Position numbers and translations under genes: made by a program
Source of the DNA: Acidimicrobiia bacterium
Lineage (GTDB): Bacteria > Actinomycetota > Acidimicrobiia > IMCC26256 > JADLDD01
Reading direction: 5' to 3'
Assembly: GCA_020846855.1 (NCBI GenBank)
Contig: JADLDD010000044.1
Coordinates: forward strand, 1 to 52,025
Length of the DNA stretch: 52,025 nucleotides
The notes under the pieces: generated by a model
Told to the model about the DNA's origin: nothing
Database searches by the model: none
What the model saw: the letters and a program-made list of their open reading frames with translations, nothing else
Shown: one piece after another, positions 26,975-34,731 of the stretch
Numbering within the stretch: position 1 is the first letter of the stretch
Layout of the letters: every line of letters begins with the position of its first letter

Positions 26975-28125
26975 CCGGCGTGCCGGCCGTGGTGGCCGTG
27001 AGGGTCGACGTCCCACCTGCTCCCTACGACGTGCTCGTGGGGTCCGGGATCCTCGGCGAGGTTGCGACCACGGTGGGCGACCGCCGGCGCGTCGCCGTCG
27101 TCAGCCAGGCCCGGGTCGCCGAGCTCTACGCCCCCCGGCTCCTCGAGGTCCTGCCGTCGGCCGACCTGTTCCTCATGGGCGACGGCGAGGATCACAAGAC
27201 CATCGCCACCGTGGGCGACCTCGCCCGCCGGTTCGCGGCCGCCGGGCTGCTGCGCGACGACGCCGTCGTGGCCCTGGGCGGCGGGGTGGTCGGCGACACG
27301 GCCGGGTTCGCGGCGGCCGTCTACCACCGCGGGGTCGACGTCGTCCAGGTACCCACCACGCTGCTGGCCCAGGTCGACAGCGCCATCGGCGGCAAGACGG
27401 GCGTGAACCTGCCCGAGGGGAAGAACCTAGTCGGGGCCTTCCACCAGCCGATCGGCGTGGTCGCCGACGTGGCGACGCTCGCCGACCTGCCGGCACGCGA
27501 GTACCGCTCGGGGCTGGGGGAGGTCGCCAAGTACGCCCTCCTCGAGGGCGTGGGCGGCGAGCTCGACACCCTCCTACGAGAGGAGAGCACCGCCGTGCTG
27601 GGGCGCGAGCCGACCGTCCTGGCCGACCTCGTGAGACGCTGCGCCACCATCAAGGCCCGGGTGGTCGCCGGCGACCCGGAGGAGCGCACCGGGTCGCGGG
27701 CCACGCTCAACCTCGGCCACACCCTCGCCCACGCCCTGGAGACCGCGGGCCGGCACCGGCTCACGCACGGCGAAGCCGTCGCCGTCGGCCTCGTGTTCGC
27801 CGGGGCCCTCGCCGAGGCGACGGGCCGGATCGACGCCGCCACCGCGGACCGGTACCGATCGCTGCCCGCGGCGCTCGGCCTCCCCGTCCGCGTGCCGGCC
27901 GGTCCGGCCGGCGACGCCGCGGGCGGGGGCACGGACGGCGCCTCCGAGGGAGACGACGGCGTCGAGGTGGGCTCCGACGCGCTGCTCGCCCTCATGCGTC
28001 GCGACAAGAAGGCGGCAGGCGGCTTCACCTTCGTGCTGCCCGGGCCGGGCGGGGTGGAGCGGGTCGACGACCCGCCCGCGGGCGCGCTCGCCCGCGCCTT
28101 CGCGGCGGTCGGCGTGCGAGGCTAG
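26971..28125 (+). CDS. aroB: 3-Dehydroquinate synthase
   Basis: 384 aa. DGEDHKT and GGGVVGDTAGFAAAVYHRG form the NAD site; PTTLLAQVDSAIGGKTGVN, GLGEVAKYALL, LNLGHTLAHALE and HGEAVAVG supply the zinc and substrate ligands. It makes 3-dehydroquinate from DAHP. A ~20-residue Gly/Asp/Ser-rich insertion precedes the C-terminal DALLALMRRDKK motif. GTG start overlaps the aroK stop. Confidence 0.96.
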   Translation: MTGVPAVVAVRVDVPPAPYDVLVGSGILGEVATTVGDRRRVAVVSQARVAELYAPRLLEVLPSADLFLMGDGEDHKTIATVGDLARRFAAAGLLRDDAVVALGGGVVGDTAGFAAAVYHRGVDVVQVPTTLLAQVDSAIGGKTGVNLPEGKNLVGAFHQPIGVVADVATLADLPAREYRSGLGEVAKYALLEGVGGELDTLLREESTAVLGREPTVLADLVRRCATIKARVVAGDPEERTGSRATLNLGHTLAHALETAGRHRLTHGEAVAVGLVFAGALAEATGRIDAATADRYRSLPAALGLPVRVPAGPAGDAAGGGTDGASEGDDGVEVGSDALLALMRRDKKAAGGFTFVLPGPGGVERVDDPPAGALARAFAAVGVRG

Positions 28126-28129
28126 GGGG

Positions 28130-28564
28130 ATGGGCACGATCCTGCTGCTGTCCGGGCCGAACCTGAACCTCCTCGGCGACCGCCAGCCCGAGGTGTACGG
28201 GCACGCCACCCTCGACGCCTGCGTCGCCGCGGCGCGCGCCGCGGCCGAGGCCGCGGGCCACGACCTCGAGCACGTCCGGTCGAACCACGAGGGCGAGCTC
28301 GTCGACGCGCTCCACGCCGCGCGGGGTCGCTGCGTGGCGGTGGTCGTCAACCCGGGCGCGTTGACCCACTACTCGTACTCGCTCGCCGACGCCCTGGCCG
28401 CCTTCGACGGAGTCTCCGTGGAGCTCCACCTGAGCAACCCGTCGGCACGCGAGGAGTGGCGCCGGCTGTCGGTCGTCGCCCCCTACGTGACGGGCACCGT
28501 CGCCGGCTTCGGTTCCGAGGGCTACCGCCTGGCCGTGGAGGCCGCGGTCTCGTGCCTGGGGTGA
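28130..28564 (+). CDS. aroQ: 3-Dehydroquinate dehydratase, type II
   Basis: 144 aa. LLSGPNLNLLGDRQPEVYG contains the catalytic Tyr and the flexible-loop Arg; RSNHEGELVDALH, VNPGALTHYSYSL and ELHLSNPSAREEWRR with the catalytic His complete the dodecameric type II pattern. It forms 3-dehydroshikimate. An AGGGGG sequence formed by the aroB stop region serves as the ribosome-binding site. Confidence 0.96.
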   Translation: MGTILLLSGPNLNLLGDRQPEVYGHATLDACVAAARAAAEAAGHDLEHVRSNHEGELVDALHAARGRCVAVVVNPGALTHYSYSLADALAAFDGVSVELHLSNPSAREEWRRLSVVAPYVTGTVAGFGSEGYRLAVEAAVSCLG

Positions 28565-29733
28565 GCGGCCCGTCCCCCGCCTCGGCTTCCCGGGAGGCGT
28601 TCCCCGCGGGCGCTCCGTGGCCTCCGATGGAGGTGGCGTCCCGCATCCACCGCCTGCGGGAGCGGGCCGTCGAGGCCGGCCTCGACGCCCTCCTCGTGAC
28701 GCGGGTGGTCAACATCCGCTACCTGACCGGCTTCACGGGCTCGGCGGCGACCCTCCTGGTCCCGACGGCGCCCGGCGCGCGCCCCACCTTCGTCACCGAC
28801 GGCCGCTACCGGGACCAGGGCGCCGAGGAGACCGCCGCCGCGGGGGCCGAGGTCGAGGTGGAGGTCGGCCTCACGCCGGGGGCGCAGCGCGACCTGCTCG
28901 TCGCCGCGGCCGGCGCCGCCGGAGCGGCCGGGGGCCGGATCGGCCTCGAGGAGGCCGGGGTCACCTGGGCCCAGCAGCGCCGCCTGACCACGGACTGGTT
29001 CCCCGAGGCGGAGCTGGTGCCCACGGGATCGCTGGTCGAGGATCTGCGCCGGGTCAAGGACGCCGGCGAGGTGGCCCGCATCCGGGCCGCGTGCGCGGTC
29101 GCCGACGCCGCCCTGGAGGCCGTGGGTCCGTCGATGGCGGCGGGACCGACCGAGCGGGAGTTCGCGCTCGCCCTCGAGTTCGCCATGCGCGAGCGCGGCG
29201 CCACCGCCGTGAGCTTCGAGCCGATCGTGGCCTCGGGGCCCAACGGTGCCCGGCCGCACGCCCGGCCGTCGGACCGGCGCATCGGGCGGCACGACCTCGT
29301 GGTCCTCGACTTCGGCTGCGTCGTCGACGGCTACTGCTCCGACATGACCCGCACCGTCGCCGTCGACGATCCGGGGCCCGAGGCCCGGCGCGTCTGGGAG
29401 ACGGTCCGCCGCGCGCAGGCCGCGGGCCGCGCCGCGGTGGGCCCCGGCGTGGCCGCCGCCGACGTCGACGCCGCCTGCCGCGAAGTGATCGCGGAGGCCG
29501 GGTGGGGCGACGCGTTCCTGCACGGGACCGGTCACGGCGTGGGGCTCGAGGTCCACGAGGAGCCCCGGGTCACGAGGGGGGCGGATGGTACCCTGGTGGC
29601 CGGAAACGTCGTGACCGTCGAGCCGGGCGTCTACCTCCCCGGCGTGGGCGGAGTCCGCATCGAGGACACACTGGTGGTCACCGACGTGGGTTCGACCGTC
29701 CTCACCGAGTTCCCGAAGGGCCTCCACCTGTGA
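28561..29733 (+). CDS. Xaa-Pro aminopeptidase-family M24 metallopeptidase
   Basis: 390 aa from GTG 28561, which overlaps the aroQ stop; an in-frame ATG at 28627 (MEVASRIHRL) is an alternative that loses only a Pro/Ala-rich leader. An N-terminal creatinase-like domain (YLTGFTGSAATLLV) precedes the pita-bread domain. Metal ligands are Asp in VLDFGCVVDGYCSDMTRTV, His in GTGHGVGLEVHE, and Glu in VEPGVYLPG and GVRIEDT. It probably removes N-terminal residues before proline. Its place just before efp is widely conserved. Confidence 0.9.
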   Translation: MSGPSPASASREAFPAGAPWPPMEVASRIHRLRERAVEAGLDALLVTRVVNIRYLTGFTGSAATLLVPTAPGARPTFVTDGRYRDQGAEETAAAGAEVEVEVGLTPGAQRDLLVAAAGAAGAAGGRIGLEEAGVTWAQQRRLTTDWFPEAELVPTGSLVEDLRRVKDAGEVARIRAACAVADAALEAVGPSMAAGPTEREFALALEFAMRERGATAVSFEPIVASGPNGARPHARPSDRRIGRHDLVVLDFGCVVDGYCSDMTRTVAVDDPGPEARRVWETVRRAQAAGRAAVGPGVAAADVDAACREVIAEAGWGDAFLHGTGHGVGLEVHEEPRVTRGADGTLVAGNVVTVEPGVYLPGVGGVRIEDTLVVTDVGSTVLTEFPKGLHL

Positions 29734-30290
29734 GCATCTCGACCAACGACCTCAAGAACGGCATGGCCCTCGACCTGCCCGAGGGCCTGATGACCGTCAC
29801 CGAGTTCCAGCACGTCAAGCCGGGCAAGGGCGGCGCCTTCGTGCGCACCCGGCTGAAGAACTACCGCACCGGCGCGGTCCTGGAGAAGACGTTCCGAGCC
29901 GACGAGAAGGTCCCGCTCGCCGTCATCGACAAGCGCGAGATGCAGTACCTGTACCGCGACGGCGACCAGCTCGTGTTCATGGACACCGGCACCTACGAGC
30001 AGGTGCCGGTACCCGCCGCCGACCTGGGCGGCGCCGTCGGCTACCTCAAGGAATCCGACACCGTCGTGCTGCCCAGCTACCAGGGGCAGGTGGTCGGCGT
30101 CGACCTGCCCGCCGCGGTCCAGCTCGCCGTGACCGAGACGGAACCGGGTGTGCAGGGTGACCGGGTCAGCGGAGCCCGCAAGCCCGCCACGTTGGAGACG
30201 GGCGTGGTGGTGCAGGTGCCGCTGTTCGTGGAGATCGGCGACGTCGTGAAGGTCGACACCCGCACGGGCGAGTACCTCACCCGCGCCTAG
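29730..30290 (+). CDS. efp: Translation elongation factor P
   Basis: 186 aa, three OB-like domains. Loop KPGKGGAFVR (residues 30-39) carries an unmodified-type Lys33 at the tip that reaches the peptidyl-transferase centre; DKREMQYLYRDGD and a C-terminal VKVDTRTGEYLTRA are canonical. It relieves stalling at polyproline, which matters in this Pro-rich proteome. No EpmA or EpmB gene is nearby. GTG start overlaps the peptidase stop by four bases. Confidence 0.97.
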   Translation: MSISTNDLKNGMALDLPEGLMTVTEFQHVKPGKGGAFVRTRLKNYRTGAVLEKTFRADEKVPLAVIDKREMQYLYRDGDQLVFMDTGTYEQVPVPAADLGGAVGYLKESDTVVLPSYQGQVVGVDLPAAVQLAVTETEPGVQGDRVSGARKPATLETGVVVQVPLFVEIGDVVKVDTRTGEYLTRA

Positions 30291-30300
30291 CGGGCCCGCG

Positions 30301-30699
30301 ATGTCCACCCGCCGCGAGGCACGGGACCGGGCGCTGGGCCTCTGCTACGAGATCGACGTGCGGGGCCTCGGGGTCGAGGAGCTGCTCGCCGAGCTGCCCG
30401 TCCCACCCGACGACCCCTACACGGTCCGCCTGGTCCGCGGGGTCGAGGAGCACGCGGCGGAGATCGACGCCCTGCTGCGCGAGTACTCGGAGAACTGGGC
30501 TCTCGAACGGATGCCCGTCGTCGACCGGGCGCTCTTGCGGATGGCCACCTTCGAGCTGAAGTACGTGCCCGAGGTCGGGGTGGGGACCGCGATCAGCGAG
30601 GCGGTGGAGCTGGCCAAGCAGTACTCGACGGCCGACTCGGGGCGCTTCGTCAACGGCCTCCTGGCGCGCATCGCCGGCGAGGTCCGGGCGGCGGGTTGA
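30301..30699 (+). CDS. nusB: Transcription antitermination factor NusB
   Basis: 132 aa all-helical protein: [18 protein letters not shown] start, [17 protein letters not shown], and the C-terminal [23 protein letters not shown], all standard NusB features. With NusE (S10) it binds BoxA in rRNA antitermination complexes. It follows efp after ten bases. Confidence 0.95.
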   Translation: MSTRREARDRALGLCYEIDVRGLGVEELLAELPVPPDDPYTVRLVRGVEEHAAEIDALLREYSENWALERMPVVDRALLRMATFELKYVPEVGVGTAISEAVELAKQYSTADSGRFVNGLLARIAGEVRAAG

Positions 30700-30751
30700 G
30701 GCGCGGGTCGGGGCAGTGGGTCGAGGTGGTGGCACTGGTGGGAGGCCACGG

Positions 30752-31105
30752 GTGACCGGTGGCCCGGGTGGGCGCCCGATCACCGCCGGCGCGGCGGCGA
30801 CGGCTCCGGTGGAGGCGCCGGTGGCCCCCGACCGGGTCGAGGACCCCGTCGCCGGCGAGGAGGTCGGGACCGACCGGCCCTGGGTGGTGGTGGTCTGGAA
30901 CGATCCCGTCAACCTCATGAGCTACGTGGTGTTCGTGTTCCAGAAGCTGTTCGGTTACTCGCGCGAGAAGGCGACCCGCCTGATGCTCCAGGTCCACCGG
31001 GAGGGGCGCGCGGCCGTCTCGCACGGTCCGCGCGAGAAGGCCGAGGCCGACGTCGCCCGTCTCCACGCCCACGGCCTGTGGGCCACGATGCAGCGCGACT
31101 CGTGA
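30752..31105 (+). CDS. clpS: ATP-dependent Clp protease adaptor ClpS
   Basis: 117 aa from a GTG preceded by GGGAGG. A disordered ~45-residue N-terminus is followed by the ClpS core: [14 protein letters not shown] (the NDP motif and N-degron pocket), [19 protein letters not shown] and the C-terminal [13 protein letters not shown]. It delivers proteins with destabilising N-terminal residues to ClpCP/ClpAP. Adjacency to a DUF2017-like gene is usual in actinobacteria. Confidence 0.94.
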   Translation: MTGGPGGRPITAGAAATAPVEAPVAPDRVEDPVAGEEVGTDRPWVVVVWNDPVNLMSYVVFVFQKLFGYSREKATRLMLQVHREGRAAVSHGPREKAEADVARLHAHGLWATMQRDS

Positions 31106-31145
31106 CCGCCGCCACCGGTGCCCGGGGTACGGGCCGGGTCTCGAG

Positions 31146-31748
31146 GTGCCGATCGGTAGGACCGTGGGGGCCGTGGTCACGGGCGGTGCGGGGCTGATGG
31201 CCCGCTGGGTCGGTCGCCGGGGCGACACCGTGGTGATCGTCTTCGAGGCCGGGGAGATCGCGGTCCTGCGCAACCTCGCGGTCGAGGTCGAAGCCCTGCT
31301 GCGCGCCGACCCGGCCGACGCGGGTCGCGATCCGCTCCACGACCGCCTCTTCCCCCGGGCCTACCTCGACCCCACCGAGGACCGGGCCGAGACCGGCTGG
31401 CAGGAGGCCGTGCACGGCGACCTGGTGAGGAGCCGGACCGAGGCGGTCGCCGCCCTCGCGGCGACCGTCGACGCCGGGTGGGCCCGGCGCAAGGGCGAGA
31501 CCGAGGTGGCCCTGACCCTCGAGGAGGCCGACCTCTGGGCCGGCGCCCTCAACGACGCCCGCCTCGCGCTGGGGGTGGCGCTCGGCGTGACCGAGGACAT
31601 GCCCGACCCGTCGCCATCCGATCCCGAGGCCGGCCGCTTCGCCGTCTACCAGTGGCTGACCTGGCTCCAGGGGAGCATCGTCGACGCCCTCCTCGGAGAG
31701 CTCCCCGGCGGACCCCCGGACGCCGACGACTTCACCCCCGCCCCGTAG
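31146..31748 (+). CDS. DUF2017-like protein
   Basis: 200 aa from GTG 31146 (ATG 31197 is an alternative start). Landmarks are FEAGEIAVLRNLAVEVEALL, DRLFPRAYLDP, LTLEEADLWAGALNDARLALG and YQWLTWLQGSIVDAL. Proteins of this type follow clpS in most actinobacteria and have no established function; the context suggests a link to Clp-dependent proteolysis. It is soluble, with no cofactor motifs. Confidence 0.82.
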   Translation: MPIGRTVGAVVTGGAGLMARWVGRRGDTVVIVFEAGEIAVLRNLAVEVEALLRADPADAGRDPLHDRLFPRAYLDPTEDRAETGWQEAVHGDLVRSRTEAVAALAATVDAGWARRKGETEVALTLEEADLWAGALNDARLALGVALGVTEDMPDPSPSDPEAGRFAVYQWLTWLQGSIVDALLGELPGGPPDADDFTPAP

Positions 31749-31865
31749 GCGTCGGGCATCCCGCTTCCGGTGGGCGGCCGGACCGCCCGGCGGGCGGGCG
31801 CCCCCCAGGGTGGCTGTCGCGGGCCGGGCGGTGGGGCAACGGACCACGCCGGCGCCGGCATCCGG

Positions 31866-31871
31866 TACCGT
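31866..31871 (+). promoter_or_regulatory. Candidate -10 box for the 31910 gene
   Basis: TACCGT in the context GGTACCGTCGGC; the same 12 bases recur before pyrR at 34672. It would give a ~32-nt leader with the GGGGGAG ribosome-binding site. Confidence 0.4.
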
Positions 31872-31909
31872 CGGCGCACCGGACGACTCATCGTGTGAGG
31901 GGGAGCGCC

Positions 31910-32893
31910 ATGGAGATCCGGCTGGAGCCGCACGACGAGGGGACCCACGACCCCGGCGACGACCCGACGTTCAACGAGTCGATGTACGTGAACGTCTACG
32001 ACCCGTCGGCCGGCCTGGGGGCGTTCTTCCGGATCGGCAACCGGCCCAACGAGGGCCGCGCCGAGGTGACCACCTGCGCGTTCCTGCCCGGCGGGCGGGT
32101 CGGGTTCATGTTCGGGCGGCCTCACATCGAGGGCAACGCCGTCCTCGACGCCGGCGGGATGCGCTTCGAGGTGACCCGTCCCTTCGAGGAGATGGAGGTC
32201 GCCTACGACGGCACGCTCTGCATCCTCGACGACCCCCTCCAGATGGCCGACCCCAAGGAGGCGTTCACCACCAACCCCCACGTCCCGTGCCGGGCCGAGC
32301 TCACCTGCACCGGCGTGTCGACGATGTTCGGCGGCGAGCCGAGCGAGCCGATCGAGGGCGCGGGGGAGGGCTTCGCCAAGGCGCACTACGAGCAGCTCAT
32401 GGCCGTCTCCGGGCGGCTCACCATCGGCGACGACTCCTACCCGCTCGACGGCCACGGCCTGCGCGACCACTCGTGGGGGCCCCGCACCTGGCAGGCCCCG
32501 TGGTACTACCGCTGGCTGACCGGGAACGTCGGCGGCGAGTTCGGGTTCATGTGCTCCCGGGTGGCGTCGCGCACCGGGTCCGGGACCCGGGGCGGGTTCG
32601 TGTGGGACGACGGCGAGATGCACCTCTGCCCGGCGGCGGAGATCCGCACCGGCTGGACCGGCGACGGCTACCACGAGACGGTCGAGTTCGACCTCGGGGC
32701 CGGCGATCGGACCTGGACGGTCAAGGGCGAGGTGATGACCCTCATCCCGCTGCGCAACCGCCGCGACGGCCAGGTCACCCGCATCGCCGAGGGCCTCACC
32801 CGCTGGACCACCTCCGACGGGCGCACCGGCTACGGCCTCTCCGAGTACCTCGACCAGATCGTCGACGGCGAGCCCGTCGGCCGCGACGAGTAG
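31910..32893 (+). CDS. Uncharacterised 327-aa protein (DUF7064/DUF7065-like)
   Basis: The ATG follows GGGGGAGCGCC. It is a beta-rich, soluble protein with Trp/Tyr-dense conserved blocks: NESMYVNVYDPSAGLGAFFRIG, AHYEQLMAVSGRLTIG, the GHGLRDHSWGPRTWQAPWYYRW core, and a C-terminal YGLSEYLDQIVDGE. The two-lobed pattern resembles an AttH/lipocalin-like fold. I connect it to the DUF7064/7065 families from memory, unchecked. Such genes often neighbour APH-type kinases, as here. The function is unknown; an enzyme or carrier acting on a hydrophobic ligand is conceivable. Confidence 0.75.
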   Translation: MEIRLEPHDEGTHDPGDDPTFNESMYVNVYDPSAGLGAFFRIGNRPNEGRAEVTTCAFLPGGRVGFMFGRPHIEGNAVLDAGGMRFEVTRPFEEMEVAYDGTLCILDDPLQMADPKEAFTTNPHVPCRAELTCTGVSTMFGGEPSEPIEGAGEGFAKAHYEQLMAVSGRLTIGDDSYPLDGHGLRDHSWGPRTWQAPWYYRWLTGNVGGEFGFMCSRVASRTGSGTRGGFVWDDGEMHLCPAAEIRTGWTGDGYHETVEFDLGAGDRTWTVKGEVMTLIPLRNRRDGQVTRIAEGLTRWTTSDGRTGYGLSEYLDQIVDGEPVGRDE

Positions 32894-32940
32894 CCCGCTC
32901 GGCCCGGCCCCGCCGCCCGAGCAGGGAGCACGCGCGCATC

Positions 32941-34491
32941 GTGGACGACCGGAGGGAGGGCGCCGTATCGCCGTCGGGAGACGGTCACGGCGGGGGCGGT
33001 GGTGGCTCGTTGTCGGCCGGAGGGCTCGGTGCGTCCGGTGCTTCCCGAGCCGGAGGGCCCGGTACGTCCCGACCCGGACGGCCCGGAGGTGAGCTGGCGG
33101 CGGCGCTGGAGGCCCATCTGAGGGCCGAGGTGGCACCCGACGCGGCGGTCGACGGGCTGGAACGCATGACCGGCGGCGCGAGCCGGGAGACGTGGTCCTT
33201 CGACGCCACCTGGGGGGGCGAGGTCCACCCCCTCGTCCTGCGGCGCGACCGCCCCGGCGGTGTGCTCGGTGCCTCCCGGGGGACGGAGCGGTCGGTCATC
33301 GCGGCCGCGGCCGCCGCCGGGGTACCGGTGCCGGCCGTCCTCAGCGGCTCCGACGACCCGGCCGTCCTCGGCGCCCCGTTCTTCGTGATGGCGCGCGTCG
33401 CCGGCGAGGCGCTGCCCCGGCGCATCCTGCGCGACGACGCCTACGCCCGGGCCCGGGGGGTGCTGGCGGTGCAGTGCGGCGAGGCCCTGGCCCGGATCCA
33501 CACCGTCGATCCGGAGGGCGTGGACGGCCTCGGCCGGTACCGGGAGCCCGCGGACCTCGTCGCCGAGATGCGCTCCGGCCTCGACGCGCTGGGCGAGCCG
33601 CACCCGGTCTTCGAGCTGGCGCTCAACTGGCTCGACGACCAACTGCCCGCGCCGTCCCCGCCCCGTCTCGTGCACGGCGACTTCCGGATGGGCAACCTCC
33701 TGGTCGACGCCGACGGGCTGGCGGCCGTGCTCGACTGGGAGCTGGCCCACGCCGGCGACCCGGCCGAGGACCTCGGGTGGATGTGCGTCCGGTCGTGGCG
33801 CTTCGGCAACGACGACGCGCCGGCCGGCGGGGTCGGCACGCGCGACGACCTGCTGGCCGCGTACACCGCGGCGGGCGGCCGAGCCGTCGACCCCGACGAC
33901 CTCCGATTCTGGGAGGTCTACGGGAACGTGCGCTGGGGGTTGATCACCATCGTCCAGGCCTCGGTGCACCTCGGCGGCGCGGTGCGCAGCGTGGAGCTGG
34001 CCGCCATCGGCCGTCGCACCTGCGAGGTGGAGAACGACCTGCTCGACCTGCTCGGCGCGCCACCGTCGGCTCCGGCCGGCGCGGTGGCCGCCGCGGGTAC
34101 GGCGGTGGAGTCGGGCCAGGACCGCCCCACCCTCGCCGAGGCCCTCGACGCCGTCGCCGGCTGGCTCGACGACGACGCGGCCCCGGTGCTCACCGGCCGG
34201 GCCGGCTACCACCGCCGGGTCGCGTCCCGGCTGCTGCGGATCCTCGAGCGCGAGGCCCTGCTCGGTCCCGGCTTCGCCGCCGCCGACCGGCAGGCGTTCG
34301 CCGGTCTCCTGCCCACGCCGGCCGACCCACCACCCGGTGACGAGGCCCCGGAGCCTGTAGCGGACCTGGCCCGCGCCGTCGCCGGGGGGCTGCGTGGGCG
34401 CCGGATCCCCCCCGAGGCGGCCCTGCCCGCGTTGCGGGAGGTGGTGGACCGCAAGCTCGCGATCGCCAACCCGTCGTGGCCCCGAACCTGA
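32941..34491 (+). CDS. APH-family phosphotransferase with C-terminal DUF6285-like domain
   Basis: 516 aa from GTG 32941. The first ~55 residues are Gly/Ser/Arg-rich low complexity. The kinase-like domain shows LRRDRPGG (ATP-site strand), FFVMARVAGEALP (hinge), LVHGDFRMGNLLVD (catalytic loop with Asp) and VLDWELAHAGDPAEDLGW (metal-binding Asp). This is the ACAD10/FadE36-like APH subtype common in acyl-CoA catabolism rather than an antibiotic kinase. Residues after ~395 (TLAEALDAVAGWLDDD, RVASRLLRILEREALLG) match DUF6285, usually a separate gene, so this looks like a fusion. Likely role: phosphorylation of a hydroxyacyl or lipid substrate. Confidence 0.8.
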   Translation: MDDRREGAVSPSGDGHGGGGGGSLSAGGLGASGASRAGGPGTSRPGRPGGELAAALEAHLRAEVAPDAAVDGLERMTGGASRETWSFDATWGGEVHPLVLRRDRPGGVLGASRGTERSVIAAAAAAGVPVPAVLSGSDDPAVLGAPFFVMARVAGEALPRRILRDDAYARARGVLAVQCGEALARIHTVDPEGVDGLGRYREPADLVAEMRSGLDALGEPHPVFELALNWLDDQLPAPSPPRLVHGDFRMGNLLVDADGLAAVLDWELAHAGDPAEDLGWMCVRSWRFGNDDAPAGGVGTRDDLLAAYTAAGGRAVDPDDLRFWEVYGNVRWGLITIVQASVHLGGAVRSVELAAIGRRTCEVENDLLDLLGAPPSAPAGAVAAAGTAVESGQDRPTLAEALDAVAGWLDDDAAPVLTGRAGYHRRVASRLLRILEREALLGPGFAAADRQAFAGLLPTPADPPPGDEAPEPVADLARAVAGGLRGRRIPPEAALPALREVVDRKLAIANPSWPRT

Positions 34492-34516
34492 GCAGCCCCG
34501 TCCTCACCCCGTTCCG

Positions 34517-34564
34517 AGCATGTTGCGATCCGCCCACCTCAGGCCGGGTCGATCGCAACATGCT
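34517..34564. repeat. 48-bp palindromic repeat, copy 1
   Basis: Perfect 14-bp arms AGCATGTTGCGATC and GATCGCAACATGCT enclose a 20-nt loop (34531-34550). It lies after the kinase gene and before the pyr promoter. Confidence 0.95.
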
Positions 34565-34588
34565 GGCGCCGGGAGGCGGAGCCGCTCG

Positions 34589-34636
34589 AGCATGTTGCGA
34601 TCCACCCACCTCACGCCGGGTCGATCGCAACATGCT
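34589..34636. repeat. 48-bp palindromic repeat, copy 2
   Basis: Arms are identical to copy 1, 72 bp downstream; the 20-nt loop differs from copy 1 at only two positions. The 24-bp spacer between copies is unrelated sequence. The pair resembles a REP/BIME-like or small non-autonomous element, and may also stop readthrough into the pyr operon. Confidence 0.95.
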
Positions 34637-34673
34637 GGGAGCTGGGACGTCCGGGGCGGCGCTAGGGGTGTGG

Positions 34674-34679
34674 TACCGT
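34674..34679 (+). promoter_or_regulatory. Candidate -10 box of the pyr operon
   Basis: TACCGT in GGTACCGTCGGC, identical over 12 bases to the sequence upstream of the 31910 gene. Transcription would start near 34686, leaving a ~46-nt leader containing the PyrR-binding loop. No convincing -35 element is seen. Confidence 0.45.
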
Positions 34680-34695
34680 CGGCACGATCCGTGAA

Positions 34696-34715
34696 GGGGA
34701 TCCGGAGAGGTCCCC
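34696..34715 (+). promoter_or_regulatory. PyrR-binding RNA hairpin in the pyr leader
   Basis: GGGGA and TCCCC pair around TCCGGAGAGG, giving the UCCNGNGAGG core of the PyrR-binding loop known from Bacillus and Mycobacterium. The outer A-U pair of the Bacillus consensus is replaced by a compensating G-C pair. The stem ends six bases before the GGAGAGG-type ribosome-binding region of pyrR (ATG 34732), so PyrR-UMP binding is likely to block translation, as described for mycobacteria. No terminator/antiterminator is visible. Confidence 0.7.
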
Positions 34716-34731
34716 ACGGGAGAGGACCGCG

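Noticed and set aside
34517-34636. CRISPR-like array
   Set aside because: Only two units, each an internal palindrome, with a 24-bp spacer and no cas genes.
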